A program made the translations under genes and the position numbers. From Burkholderiales bacterium (lineage in GTDB: Bacteria; Pseudomonadota; Gammaproteobacteria; Burkholderiales; Casimicrobiaceae), in NCBI GenBank assembly GCA_016790165.1, contig JAEUPL010000001.1, positions 248,001-312,000 of the forward strand: a DNA stretch of 64,000 bases. Reading direction: 5' to 3'. Positions 10,668-19,532 of the stretch are shown one piece after another. The notes beneath the pieces are model-generated. The model saw nothing but the letters and a program-made list of their open reading frames with translations. It was not told where the DNA came from and did no database searches. The stretch's first letter is position 1. Each line of letters begins with the position of its first letter.

Positions 10668-11009
10668 ATGAACGGCGCATCGCCACGCGGCACACCAACC
10701 ATGTACGCCGAAGTCACCGTCAATTGCGAGAGCCGCGAATACCGTTTTGATCTACACGCCGACGAGGCCATGACGCCCGACGACGCACGTGCCTGGTTCG
10801 ACGAACAGGTCGTGGCGCTCGAGTGCGAGCCGTTTCGCCCCACGGGAAAATTGCTCGGCGCCGACAAGGTGCTGGTGGTCGCGCAGGCCGCTGGCCCCAA
10901 AGGCTTGAGCGACGCCGCGTGGGGCAAGCGCTACGCGGCGGCCGCGACCGCACTGCTCGCCCAGCGCGCCGTGCATGTGGACGTGGACGCGATGACGATC
11001 ACCTGCTAG
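10668..11009 (+). CDS. Hypothetical protein, 113 aa
   Basis: A soluble, acidic protein of 113 aa with no recognised family. It has mixed alpha/beta character (YAEVTVNCESREYRFDLH, then DDARAWFDEQVVALE) and ends in VDVDAMTITC. The start is uncertain: an internal ATG at 10701 would give 102 residues, and neither has a strong ribosome-binding site. Codon usage fits the neighbouring chromosomal genes. Confidence 0.5.
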   Translation: MNGASPRGTPTMYAEVTVNCESREYRFDLHADEAMTPDDARAWFDEQVVALECEPFRPTGKLLGADKVLVVAQAAGPKGLSDAAWGKRYAAAATALLAQRAVHVDVDAMTITC

Positions 11010-11160
11010 TCCGGGTTAGGCGTCCGCGTGGCGCGGGCTGCGACCAACCGCGGATGGCGGCGACGCAACGCGGGTGCGCGGTTGGCAACCTGCAGTCAAA
11101 TAGCGGTCACTGACGTACCGCCGCAACAGCGCCGGCTTCACCCATCGCAAAGGACTCACC

Positions 11161-12171
11161 ATGACCATTGACCAACAACGCGCCACGCTCGCCATCGCCC
11201 TGATGAGTGCATTCGCCGATGGCGGAAAGGACACGCGCGAACGCGATTTGCTCGAGCGCATCGTCGCCCGGTTGGCGGGCGAGGGCGGCAGCGCCGCAGC
11301 GCTCGATCCGCAAGGGTTGTATGAAGACGTGGTGTTTGGTCGCCTCACGGTGCAGAGCGCTGGCGCCGCGTTGGGCGACGATGAGCTCGCGCGTCGTAAC
11401 GCCTATCAAATGGCGGTGGGCGTGGCCAACGCCGATGGCTCACAAAACGAGCGCGAGCGGGCATTTCTTACCCAGCTACGGGCGGCGCTGCGCCTGTCCG
11501 ACGCCGACGCCGCAGCACTCGAACACGACGCGCTCACTGTGGCCGACGCTGCCTGGGGCGCCGCGGGCACGGCGGTGGCAGGCGCGTCGGCCAGCGCGGC
11601 ATCGTCGCCCGCAGCGGCGGATTCACCCGCGCTCGCCGCGCCTGTCGACCGCGCTGCGCTCGACAAGTCCATTCTCAACTACAGCATCCTCAACGGCGCG
11701 CTGGAGCTGCTCCCCGCCTCGTGGGCGACCATGGCCATCATTCCGCTGCAAACACAGATGGTCTACCGCATTGGCAAAGCGCACGGCTATGAGCTGGACT
11801 CCGGCCACATCAAGGAATTTCTCGCCACCGTGGGCGTGGGGCTCGCGTCACAGTACCTCGAGCAGGCCGGTCGGCGCCTCATCGGCGGCCTGTTCGGCAA
11901 GCTGGCGGGCGGGCTGGTGGGGGGCGTCGCGCGGGGCGCCACCGGCATGGCCTTCTCGTTTGCATCCACCTATGCGCTCGGACAACTGGCCATGCGCTAC
12001 TACGGCAGCGGCCGCAGCATGAGCACCGACGTGCTCAAGCAAACGTTCGACGACCTGCTCGGGCCCGCAAAGGCGATGCAGGCCCGCTATGTGCCGCAGA
12101 TCGAGGAAAAGGCGCGCGGGCTCAACATGGGCAGCGTGATGGACATGCTGCGCGGCAGTCGGGCCGGGTAA
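11161..12171 (+). CDS. TerB-like / DUF697-like two-domain protein
   Basis: A 336 aa protein with a good ribosome-binding site (AAAGGA). Residues 1-125 form an acidic helical region (MSAFADGGKDTRERDLLERI ... GVANADGSQNERERAFL) that repeats the TerB/DUF533 calcium-loop-like pattern twice. An Ala-rich linker of about 35 residues follows. The C-terminal half (ILNYSILNGALELLP ... QTQMVYRIGKAHGY ... FLATVGVGLASQYLEQ) matches the DUF697/YcjF-like membrane-associated domain with glycine-rich hydrophobic segments. A role in envelope stress has been suggested for such domains; no specific activity can be assigned here. Confidence 0.65.
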   Translation: MTIDQQRATLAIALMSAFADGGKDTRERDLLERIVARLAGEGGSAAALDPQGLYEDVVFGRLTVQSAGAALGDDELARRNAYQMAVGVANADGSQNERERAFLTQLRAALRLSDADAAALEHDALTVADAAWGAAGTAVAGASASAASSPAAADSPALAAPVDRAALDKSILNYSILNGALELLPASWATMAIIPLQTQMVYRIGKAHGYELDSGHIKEFLATVGVGLASQYLEQAGRRLIGGLFGKLAGGLVGGVARGATGMAFSFASTYALGQLAMRYYGSGRSMSTDVLKQTFDDLLGPAKAMQARYVPQIEEKARGLNMGSVMDMLRGSRAG

Positions 12172-12188
12172 CGGCCTGCGCGCGCGAG

Positions 12189-12596
12189 CTACCCCGCCTT
12201 CGTCTTGAACGCCGTGGCCACCAGCTTTTCCAGCACCTTGGCGTCCACATCCGCCATGCGGCTCACATACAGGCAGCCTTTGCCCAGCTTGTGTTTGCCG
12301 AGTTTGGCGAGCAGGGCGTCGGCGCCGTCAAAGCCGGTGACGCCGTAGATCGAGATATCGCCCTTGCGCGAGGAGAAGCCCACCGCGCAAATCTCGCCGG
12401 TCTTGCCGCCCGCGAGGGGGTATTTGTGCACGCCAAAGCCAACGATCGCGGTGCCCCACATCGCGGGCGCCGCCTTGGTGGTCTTTGCCATCAGCGCCAT
12501 CAGCGCGGCGCAATCCTGACGCCGGCCTTCATCGGCAATGGCGTCGATGTAGCCCTGCGGGCTGGCGAGCGTGGCCTTGGTCTTGTTCTCAGCCAT
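12189..12596 (-). CDS. DUF1801 domain-containing protein
   Basis: A 135 aa protein with a strong AGGAGG site seven bases before the ATG at 12596. Visible family landmarks are YIDAIADEGRRQDCAALMALM, MWGTAIVGFGVHKYPLAGGK and GKGCLYVSRMADVD, the pattern of the small YdhG-like DUF1801 fold. The function of the family is unknown. It is convergent with the TerB/DUF697 gene and divergent from the DTW-domain gene. Confidence 0.8.
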   Translation of the reverse strand: MAENKTKATLASPQGYIDAIADEGRRQDCAALMALMAKTTKAAPAMWGTAIVGFGVHKYPLAGGKTGEICAVGFSSRKGDISIYGVTGFDGADALLAKLGKHKLGKGCLYVSRMADVDAKVLEKLVATAFKTKAG

Positions 12597-12813
12597 GGGA
12601 AACCTCCTGACGAAAGCGGTGGTTGACGATTGGGCAATGCTGAACAAGTCGGCGCGATACGTCGAGCGCGTGAGACGGGTTCGGCGTTTCCTTGGTACAA
12701 CGGCGAGCGAAAGCGCAGTCTATTCATCTGCCGCGATGTTGTCCAAGCCCTCGGTGGCGGCTGGGGCGTTGCGATGCCGCACGCGGCAGCCTCTGCATGC
12801 GATCATCGCGCCG

Positions 12814-13437
12814 ATGACTCAGCCCTTGATGCGCCCACGGCGCCCCACCTGCCCGCGCTGCCAGCGCCCACTGCGCACCTGCCTGTGCGCGTTGGCGCGG
12901 CCCACGCCGCACCGTACTGAGGTGCTGGTGTTGCAGCATCCGCTGGAGCAGGGCGAGGCGAAGAACAGCGTCGCGCTGCTGCGCCTATCGCTCGCGCACT
13001 GCGGGGTGGTGGTGGGCGATCGCTTTGCGCCCGATGCGTTGCACGCGCTGTTGCACCCGCCCGGCATGCAGGTGCGCCTGCTCTACCCCGACGTGTCCGC
13101 CGCCCCGGCGCCGCCCGCGCCTGATCTCAACCCGTCGGTGCCGTTGCGGCTGGTGGTGATCGATGCCACCTGGCGCAAAAGCCTGCGCCTGCTGCTGGAG
13201 CATCCGCCGCTGGCCGCGCTGCCGCGCGTCACGCTCAACGCGACCACACCCACCCGCTACCGCGCCATCCGCGCTGCGCGCCGCCCCGATCAACGCTCCA
13301 CACTGGAGGCCACAGTGCAAGCGCTCGCGATGCTCGAGGGCGCGAGCTTCGATGGCGGGCCGTTGCTCGATGCCTTTGGCCGGTTTGTTGCGCGGGAGGT
13401 TGACCGCCAGAGCACAGTCATTCCAGCGCGCCAGTAA
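12814..13437 (+). CDS. DTW-domain protein, probable tRNA-uridine aminocarboxypropyltransferase
   Basis: A 207 aa protein that should form the acp3U modification on tRNA using SAM, as shown for the DTW family members TapT and TuaA. The N-terminus carries two CxxC-like pairs (CPRCQRPLRTCLC). The eponymous motif reads DATWRKS near residue 119, and the C-terminal RAIRAARRPDQRSTLEA segment is typical. The ATG at 12814 is preferred because the metal-binding cysteines follow directly; the open frame extends further upstream without conserved content. Confidence 0.8.
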   Translation: MTQPLMRPRRPTCPRCQRPLRTCLCALARPTPHRTEVLVLQHPLEQGEAKNSVALLRLSLAHCGVVVGDRFAPDALHALLHPPGMQVRLLYPDVSAAPAPPAPDLNPSVPLRLVVIDATWRKSLRLLLEHPPLAALPRVTLNATTPTRYRAIRAARRPDQRSTLEATVQALAMLEGASFDGGPLLDAFGRFVAREVDRQSTVIPARQ

Positions 13438-13582
13438 CCGCAGCGCAGCATCGCGGCGCCAGCCGTCTCGCTCGACCGCCCGTTAAGTGACTCATACGGT
13501 CGCAAGCAACGCGGAGATTCCGCCACAGCACGGTAGTAACATCCCGCGCCAATATTGACCCCACCCCTTCGGAGACAGCCGC

Positions 13583-14200
13583 ATGCGACACCTCTCTGCC
13601 ATCACCATTGCCCTCGCTGCGCTCGGCCTCGTGGCCTGCAACAAAGCGCCCGCGGATGCGCCTAAGCCTGGCGCGGCCAGCGCGCCCGCCGCTGCCGCCA
13701 AGCCCGCCGCCGCTGCGCCCAGCACCGACCCGGAGTTTGAGCAGCTCAAGACAGTGACGGCGGTAGACGCCTGCGCCACCCTCACGGCAGAAAAGCTCAA
13801 GGCCGCGTTCCCCGATCTCAGCTTCACCCAGCACCAGGCGTTGGCGCCGCGCATGAGCGGCTACATGTGGGATTCGCGCTGCAGCTACCGCGCTGGCGTG
13901 GGCACCATCGAATTCGCCAAAGACGCACCGACGCACACGGTTGACATCTACATCGGCACCGTGGTCAACGAAGCCAAAGCCCAGGCCAACCTCAGATCGC
14001 GCGGCGAGCTGGCCAAGGCCGCGCCGAACTACATCGCCCAGCCCGACCTCGGCCCGGATGCCTATGCCGTCACCGACACCGGCATGGCGCGCGTTTTCTA
14101 CGTAAAGGGCAAGAGCGAATACCAGCTCAACTTCTCCGACCTCAAAACCCCGAACGCGGAGAAGGTGAAAAAGATCGTTGCGCTGGCAAAGGCGCTGTAA
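13583..14200 (+). CDS. Putative lipoprotein, unknown function
   Basis: A 205 aa predicted lipoprotein preceded by GGAGA. The signal peptide ends in the lipobox LVAC with Cys19, followed by an Ala/Pro-rich spacer (residues 20-48) that would tether the domain away from the membrane. The globular part contains two Cys residues (VDACATLTAE and DSRCSYRAG) likely to form a disulphide. The pattern recalls small periplasmic DUF3558-like domains, but I cannot assign a family with confidence. Confidence 0.7.
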   Translation: MRHLSAITIALAALGLVACNKAPADAPKPGAASAPAAAAKPAAAAPSTDPEFEQLKTVTAVDACATLTAEKLKAAFPDLSFTQHQALAPRMSGYMWDSRCSYRAGVGTIEFAKDAPTHTVDIYIGTVVNEAKAQANLRSRGELAKAAPNYIAQPDLGPDAYAVTDTGMARVFYVKGKSEYQLNFSDLKTPNAEKVKKIVALAKAL

Positions 14201-14526
14201 GCGCCCGTCGCTCTGGGCGTTGCCAAAGGGAGCGCCCGTGTCACCACCGCCATGCCGCTGCGAGCAATCCATTGGCCGTGTGAGTCTGTTGAGCACGTCA
14301 CAAGGTCGCGAGTCGCGCGATTGACGAAGGTCAGCAAACGACCCGATGGCATCCATGAGGCGGCGCCCAATCGTCGATTTCTGGCCGTAGTCGTGCGATC
14401 ATCTCCAGTAGGTAAGACTTGGGTAACCGCAAGGCCTCCGCGCCGACGCACCATTGGGGCGGCGAGATCGTGGACCAGTGCGCGCGTTACCCGTGCCTTT
14501 CTATGCCACTCGGACAGACTACACGC
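14201..14526. other. Intergenic stretch without a convincing gene
   Basis: About 326 bp between the lipoprotein gene and a small membrane protein. Open frames exist on both strands but none has codon bias, a ribosome-binding site or a recognisable protein. It marks the change from core genes to the accessory patch at 14.5-19.8 kb. Confidence 0.4.
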
Positions 14527-14928
14527 ATGGGTTCCCGCTATCGCTATCGGCGCCGGTCACGAAACAGCTTCGGCTCTGCCGTCACAGACTCCGCCGAAAT
14601 CGCAAACCGCCTAAGCCCGCGCGGCGCGTTCGTTGTGGGCGCGCTTGGTTTCGCGTTGTTCTACTGGGTCTTGCCCGGGTTGCTTGTTGCGTGGGCTGAG
14701 CACAACAAAGCGAAGATGACCGGAAGCTTTGCGCCAGTATTCGCAAAGATGATTGATGAAGTCTTCCTGCGCCGGTTCATTCATCCAGCTGAATGGGCGG
14801 GTATCGCGATGCTCGTTGTCTGCTGGATGATTGGGCTGTGGAAGTGGCTCACCTGGCGAAGTCTTACGCGGCGTGGCGTTCGGCAGGCATCTGTCTTGTC
14901 GCGGCTCGTCTCTCGCTGGTTGGGTTAG
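14527..14928 (+). CDS. Small membrane protein, unknown function
   Basis: A 133 aa product if the ATG at 14527 is used; an in-frame ATG at 14419 would add 36 residues without obvious merit. A basic N-terminus (RYRYRRRSR) precedes two hydrophobic helices, about AFVVGALGFALFYWVLPGLL and WAGIAMLVVCWMIGLW, so two transmembrane segments are likely. No family is recognised. It lies 240 bp before the ParA operon on the same strand and could be a passenger of that acquired patch. Confidence 0.45.
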   Translation: MGSRYRYRRRSRNSFGSAVTDSAEIANRLSPRGAFVVGALGFALFYWVLPGLLVAWAEHNKAKMTGSFAPVFAKMIDEVFLRRFIHPAEWAGIAMLVVCWMIGLWKWLTWRSLTRRGVRQASVLSRLVSRWLG

Positions 14929-15129
14929 GTGTGGGCCGCGAACCCGCATGGAAGCGATCAGTGGTCGAAATTCGAGCTTGGCCCCTTTGATGTTGAGGGG
15001 TGTGCTCGCGTGAAGCGGTGCCCACAATTCGACTTGCGGGCGTGGCCCTCTGAGTTGTTCGTTGTTCAGATGCTCACGATCTCAGACACCAGGATGCCCG
15101 TCATCGTCACAATCGATCTCGCCAACTTT

Positions 15130-15158
15130 TTGGCAGTATGCTCCAAATTAGATAGTCA
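15130..15158 (+). promoter_or_regulatory. Candidate sigma70-type promoter of the ParA operon
   Basis: TTGGCA at 15130-15135 and a weaker TAGTCA at 15153-15158 are separated by 17 bp and end 12 bp before the parA-like ATG. The -35 box fits well, the -10 box only partly. The surrounding sequence is AT-rich compared with the rest of the region. Confidence 0.3.
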
Positions 15159-15170
15159 GGACTACACACG

Positions 15171-16001
15171 ATGAAAGTGATCAGTTTGATCAACATGAAG
15201 GGAGGGGTCGGCAAGACCACCCTGGCCGTAAATATCGCTGATTGCTTAACGCGGCAGCATCAGGCGACGGTGCTCATGCTTGACGCTGACCCGCAGTTCA
15301 ATGCCACTCAGTGTTTGATGTCGCCAAGCGAATACGTTGCACATCGTCAAGCGGGGAAAGACACCATGCTCGAGTTGTTTGATCGAAGGCGAATTAAGGC
15401 ATCCTCAGTTCATGCACCGGCTGACGTTCCACCAAAGAAATTGAACGAAATTGCAGTTGTCGAAGCACGAAGGAATTTGTTCCTTCTTCCAGGCAGTCTT
15501 GATCTCTATCGCTTAGAGATGGCGCCGGGCGAGGGGAGAGAGAATCGCCTGAAGGCGTACCTGTCAGCAATTTCGGGGGATTCCAACTATGATTTCGTCA
15601 TCATCGACACACCGCCCACCCCCTCGGTCTGGATGACGAGTGCGTTGATTGCCAGTGACTATTACCTCATACCTGTTCGCCCAGATCCGCTCTCACTGAC
15701 GGGACTCGATCTTCTCAAGAGCATCGTGGACGACCGGAAGGAAAATTACGGGTTGGCGGTTAAATGCGCGGGAGTCGTACTCACCATGACGCGCCAAGGC
15801 ACAAATGTACTGAACGATGCGAAGGCATATCTTTATGGGGACAATTATTGGAAAGATCGTCTGCTCACCGCTGAGATACCAAGTCGAGTCAAATTTGCTG
15901 AGCAGCAGCTGGACAACATCTTTATGCTTGACTCAGATGCGAGCGAGATGAAAAGCTCTATCGTGAAACTAACAAATGAATTGGTAGTTAGGGTTTCGTA
16001 A
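15171..16001 (+). CDS. ParA/MinD-family P-loop ATPase
   Basis: A 276 aa ATPase with a deviant Walker A motif KGGVGKTT at residues 10-17, switch-type MLDADPQFNAT near residue 38, and Walker B-like FVIIDTPPTPS. Such proteins dimerise with ATP and bind DNA or membranes to position cargo. No parB gene or parS-like site is visible. The TAA stop overlaps the next ATG by one base (TAATG), and a third gene follows with a four-base overlap, so it heads a compact three-gene operon. The A+T content and codon use differ from the flanking chromosome, suggesting transfer. Partitioning, cargo positioning and a defence role are all possible. Confidence 0.85.
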   Translation: MKVISLINMKGGVGKTTLAVNIADCLTRQHQATVLMLDADPQFNATQCLMSPSEYVAHRQAGKDTMLELFDRRRIKASSVHAPADVPPKKLNEIAVVEARRNLFLLPGSLDLYRLEMAPGEGRENRLKAYLSAISGDSNYDFVIIDTPPTPSVWMTSALIASDYYLIPVRPDPLSLTGLDLLKSIVDDRKENYGLAVKCAGVVLTMTRQGTNVLNDAKAYLYGDNYWKDRLLTAEIPSRVKFAEQQLDNIFMLDSDASEMKSSIVKLTNELVVRVS

Positions 16002-16528
16002 TGGTCTCTAGGAAGAATCCAATCAGCGATGCAGACGCGGCGATAAAAACCCTTGATCTGCTGCAGGAGTTAGTTTGGGCGCTACAGTCTCGAGAGTCTA
16101 GTGATCTGCTCAGCGGCGTCTCGCACCTGCGGCAACTGGCAATGAAGGACCGCACCGAGAGGCGCGCGCATGATAAGCGTCTACCCGTGCACGCGCGGCA
16201 GCGAGACTTGAAAGCACTTGTTGGCTCAATGCCGCTAGTGCTCGCAGATGCGGAGCTTTTTCCATCAAACGAAGACATCGCTAAGTTCGCCGTCGAAGCG
16301 CTTCAAATTTCGATTGCGCGGTGGGAGAAGCGGTCTCGGTACGAAATGATTGGCATGCTCGTGATGGAATCGATGAATGCAAGTCCGCAGAGGCTTCGAG
16401 AAGTCGGAAGACTACTCAACAAGATTAGTGACGAATCTGAGTCAATGGCACAAATCAAGCTGAATTCACGACAAACGGGATTCACCTGGAACGAAGCGAT
16501 TCGGTCTCTCTCGACCTCCGTCGAATGA
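16001..16528 (+). CDS. Unknown protein, second gene of the ParA operon
   Basis: A 175 aa, charged, mostly helical protein (DAAIKTLDLLQELVWALQSRES, RQRDLKALVGSMP, REVGRLLNKISDESESMA) with no signal peptide or membrane segment. It is not recognisably a ParB: there is no ParB box or helix-turn-helix that I can see. Its start overlaps the ParA stop by one base and its stop overlaps the next gene's ATG by four (ATGA). It may be an adaptor between the ATPase and the third protein; this is inferred only from position. Confidence 0.7.
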   Translation: MVSRKNPISDADAAIKTLDLLQELVWALQSRESSDLLSGVSHLRQLAMKDRTERRAHDKRLPVHARQRDLKALVGSMPLVLADAELFPSNEDIAKFAVEALQISIARWEKRSRYEMIGMLVMESMNASPQRLREVGRLLNKISDESESMAQIKLNSRQTGFTWNEAIRSLSTSVE

Positions 16529-17250
16529 ACTCGACTTCCAGCGGAGATTTCGGTGAACTTGTACTTTTTCTCAGAGCATTCTCGCTTCAAGCCATCACCG
16601 ATGATTCAGTGAGACTCGCGGCGCTGAAGCGCGCGCACAAGCAGTTCCTTGCCATCTTGACTGTCGCAAGTGAACTAATGGATAACAGCAGCGTGGTGGG
16701 CAAGAAATTTGCGGTAATCTATGGTCAACCGGGCGCCGCGTATCTTGGCGAAGTTGTTTCTGACTGTTCCGAATTTATGATGAGCCTCGTGCTCGGTATG
16801 CATCGTTCGGCTGGCGGAACACTCAGGTCCGCTATCGAATCGTATTTGAAGGCGTTCTCCGCAGTGCAAGTGCCCGAGATCCTGACCCGCACGTCCGTGC
16901 CGCAAGTATTCGCGGACGCGGAGAACTCCGCGATGTTCACTGCGGGCGTTGGCAAAGAAGGAATTGCTGAACTCAAGGGTTACTACTCGCAACTTAACTC
17001 GTTTGTACACACTGTGTCTGCTCAGCACATGTTCAGCGCATTGGCGATTGGCAGCTTTCCACGTTGGCCTGCAACAACGGATACTCTAGTGGAGACTTTC
17101 ACCAAGGTGACTCGTGTATTTATCTGGACGATTGTTGGCATGCGCCGCGATCTTTACGACCAGTTCGATCACCGGAACAAGGCGATTGCAGTTCAGGCGA
17201 TGACCCGCGTGCAACGGCGCCGGGCTTTGGGCGTTGATGATCCCGCCTAG
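16525..17250 (+). CDS. Unknown helical protein, third gene of the ParA operon
   Basis: A 241 aa predicted all-helical protein. The segment MHRSAGGTLRSAIESYLKAFSA and the later YSQLNSFVHT resemble the RS..E and N-x-x-x-H pattern of HEPN-like or DUF5677-like helical domains that occur in nuclease or abortive-infection proteins, but the match is weak. No catalytic Rx4-6H motif is clear. It is translationally coupled to the preceding gene by ATGA. As the last gene it is a candidate effector of the operon; that is speculation. Confidence 0.65.
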   Translation: MNSTSSGDFGELVLFLRAFSLQAITDDSVRLAALKRAHKQFLAILTVASELMDNSSVVGKKFAVIYGQPGAAYLGEVVSDCSEFMMSLVLGMHRSAGGTLRSAIESYLKAFSAVQVPEILTRTSVPQVFADAENSAMFTAGVGKEGIAELKGYYSQLNSFVHTVSAQHMFSALAIGSFPRWPATTDTLVETFTKVTRVFIWTIVGMRRDLYDQFDHRNKAIAVQAMTRVQRRRALGVDDPA

Positions 17251-17364
17251 TCGCATGCGTTCTGTATCAGAGAGCAATCGAAGGGGCTAGCGTCGAATTT
17301 TCCCGAGTGAATGGAACTCCTGCCAGGACGCCCTACGTTCGCGCCGACACCGGCAAGCGTCGGT

Positions 17365-18099
17365 CTATTCGTTCGACTTCACTTTCCACAGGCGAGCCGT
17401 TTCAACGTTCTTCTGCACGCCCCAGCCGTAGTCATAGAGCATGGAGACGGCCTGGCAGGATTCGCGATAGACCGACGTGCCTTTGCCCATCTCCATTGCT
17501 CGCAGCAGGCAGCGCATCGCGCCGGGATATTGATCGGTGGCCACCAGCTTGCGGCCCTGATCCAGATGGTCCTGCGCGGACGCATCCGCCGGAACACCGT
17601 CACAACTCGCAACACCCATTTCCGCAAACGTTTTGCCGGGTGACGATTTGTCGACGATTGCGGCATTGCCTCCTGCGAGGCGAACCACTTCGATCAAGAT
17701 GTCTGGCGTGCTGCCGTCAGGGCGGCAGCGCTTTTCAGCCAACACCTTTTTCATCACCTCAATCTCGCCCCGCGAAATCGCGAGCGATTCGCGACGCGCA
17801 CCTTCACCGCGAACCGACCACGCCATGCCATAGCCGCCGAGCGCAAGCGTAGCGACGCCAAGTGCGTTGAGCGCCAGCTGTTTGGTGGCGCGGCCCGCCA
17901 TGTCGGCCGACATCTGCTTCTCGTTCTCCTCTTCAATCGTCAGCAGTTCGGCCAGCCGCGAACATTCGACCGACTCAAAACGCAAATTGAGCTCGGGCGT
18001 TGCTTCCTTGGCCGACACAAAGGCGGGCGGCGTCGCACAGCCCGTGACCAGCACACACATCGCGACGGCCAGCGCCGTTGCCTTTTTGATTTTTCCCAT
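17365..18099 (-). CDS. Putative lipoprotein with a C-terminal Sel1-like repeat
   Basis: A 244 aa predicted outer-membrane or periplasmic lipoprotein; the ATG at 18099 follows an in-frame GTG at 18102. The signal peptide ends in the lipobox VTGC (Cys at residue 21), then ATPPAF. A central hydrophobic stretch (ALNALGVATLALGGYGMAW) may be a second membrane segment. The C-terminus (SCQAVSMLYDYGWGVQKNVETARLW) is one Sel1-type TPR unit, a module for protein contacts. It is convergent with the ParA operon. Function unknown. Confidence 0.7.
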   Translation of the reverse strand: MGKIKKATALAVAMCVLVTGCATPPAFVSAKEATPELNLRFESVECSRLAELLTIEEENEKQMSADMAGRATKQLALNALGVATLALGGYGMAWSVRGEGARRESLAISRGEIEVMKKVLAEKRCRPDGSTPDILIEVVRLAGGNAAIVDKSSPGKTFAEMGVASCDGVPADASAQDHLDQGRKLVATDQYPGAMRCLLRAMEMGKGTSVYRESCQAVSMLYDYGWGVQKNVETARLWKVKSNE

Positions 18100-18188
18100 C
18101 ACCGCGCCGTCGCCACGTTCAAAGAAGCCGGTCTCGCATTTTTCTCGGAGGATTGTGTCTGGGCATTCAATCCCTATCGCGCACGCCT

Positions 18189-19382
18189 TCAGTCCTCTCG
18201 ACTCGCCGCTTCGGGGTAAAGCTCCGGCAACAAAAACTGCAGCGCATCCAGCGGGAACGCAACGCGCACGGGGGCGACGTGGCCGGTGCTGGTAACCAGC
18301 CCGGTGTCGATGAGGTCGGAGAGCAGTTTGCGGGCGGTGCGTTCACCCAGCCCGGTCATCTGCTGGAACTCGCCGCGCGCGGTCGGGCCAGCAAGAAACA
18401 GGTGGTAGAGCGGTAGCGCGGCTTCCGGGCGGATGCGTTTGTCGTGCGCGGCGCGGAAGGTGATGAGCGCCTGAATGCGCGTTTTCATGCCGTCGAGGTG
18501 GAACATGCGGGTCATGAAGCTCACCTGGTCCTCGCAGATGCCAATGAACCACTCACACCAGCGGCGCAGTTCCCTTTCGCTCAGGTTGCCGCGCCCGTCG
18601 AGGTCACCCTGGCGCGGCGCATCCGCCGCATCAAGGCGCTCGTAGTATTCGTCGCGACGGCGGGCGAGGCCGCGGCTGACGGACCACAGGCCACTGCTCA
18701 TTGGCCACAGCGCGCAGTGCGTTTGCAGCCGGCAGGCGCGGCCGTTGCCGTCGATGAACGGGTGAATCCACGCCATGCGCTGGTGCGCGGCGGCAGCGAC
18801 GATGAGCTGGTCCTCAAACTGTGGCGCGCGGGCAAAGACCTGATCGAAGCGCGCAAGAAATGCGGGCAGCGCGCTGGACGGGGGCGGCTCATGTCGGCCC
18901 ACGGCCACCTGCTTGGTGCGCCATTGCCCCGGCGGGATAGCTTCGCCCTCGGCGGTGCGGCGGTCTGGTTCCTCCAGGCGGCTGTAGAGCGCGGCGTGCG
19001 CCTGCTGGATGAAGGCGCTGGAGAGGGTGGCCGCGCCGCCGCCAGCTGCGGATTCCAGTGCCCGCTCCGCCTCAATGTGGGCGAGCGCGACGCGCTGCAG
19101 GCGCGCAACGTCGGGCTTGTCGGAAAAGTCACGCCGCAGCGCGCGGCCGATGTTGTGCGGATGCGTGCTCTGGCCCTCAATGCGGTTGGAGTAGTAGGAG
19201 TTCATCTCGCGCACCAGCTCGCGCAACGTGGCGATGGTGTCGGGATGCACGGCCCCCGAGAGCCGCAGCGACTGTTCGATGACTGCCCGAGACCGCTCGC
19301 GCAGCGAGTCCAGCCCCGTCTGCGGCAGCAGCGGCTCAAACTGATGCGGCTGAGTGTATTGCGCTATCGGGGTGTTTTTCAT
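18189..19382 (-). CDS. Fic family protein (predicted AMP-transferase) with N-terminal inhibitory motif
   Basis: A 397 aa Fic-domain protein. The active-site loop HPFIDGNGRACR occupies residues 207-218 and keeps every catalytic residue: the His base, Asp for Mg and the Gly-Asn-Gly-Arg phosphate loop. Residues 65-70 read SNRIEG, the (S/T)xxxE(G/N) inhibitory helix of class II Fic proteins in which Glu blocks productive ATP binding. The C-terminal 90 residues form a winged-helix-like domain (MTGLGERTARKLLSDLIDTGLV). It probably adenylylates a host protein under autoinhibition; the target is unknown. It lies next to a toxin-gene remnant in an accessory patch. Confidence 0.9.
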   Translation of the reverse strand: MKNTPIAQYTQPHQFEPLLPQTGLDSLRERSRAVIEQSLRLSGAVHPDTIATLRELVREMNSYYSNRIEGQSTHPHNIGRALRRDFSDKPDVARLQRVALAHIEAERALESAAGGGAATLSSAFIQQAHAALYSRLEEPDRRTAEGEAIPPGQWRTKQVAVGRHEPPPSSALPAFLARFDQVFARAPQFEDQLIVAAAAHQRMAWIHPFIDGNGRACRLQTHCALWPMSSGLWSVSRGLARRRDEYYERLDAADAPRQGDLDGRGNLSERELRRWCEWFIGICEDQVSFMTRMFHLDGMKTRIQALITFRAAHDKRIRPEAALPLYHLFLAGPTARGEFQQMTGLGERTARKLLSDLIDTGLVTSTGHVAPVRVAFPLDALQFLLPELYPEAASRED

Positions 19383-19532
19383 GGCGATTTGGCGGCAATA
19401 TTTGCCGGTTATTATGCCGTAATAGATGAACTCCGGAATGCAAATAAGTGCTTATAAATTAGGTTGTTATTAACACGCATTCACATTGAATGCGAAAATA
19501 TCGGAATGAATTGTGCCGGTACTATTGCCGGC

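Noticed and set aside
14929..15174. Plus-strand open frame of 81 codons before parA
   Set aside because: No ribosome-binding site, no family and overlap with the likely parA promoter.
15171..17250. A conventional plasmid ParAB partition locus
   Set aside because: The second gene shows no ParB box or helix-turn-helix, and no parS-like repeats or replication gene are visible nearby.
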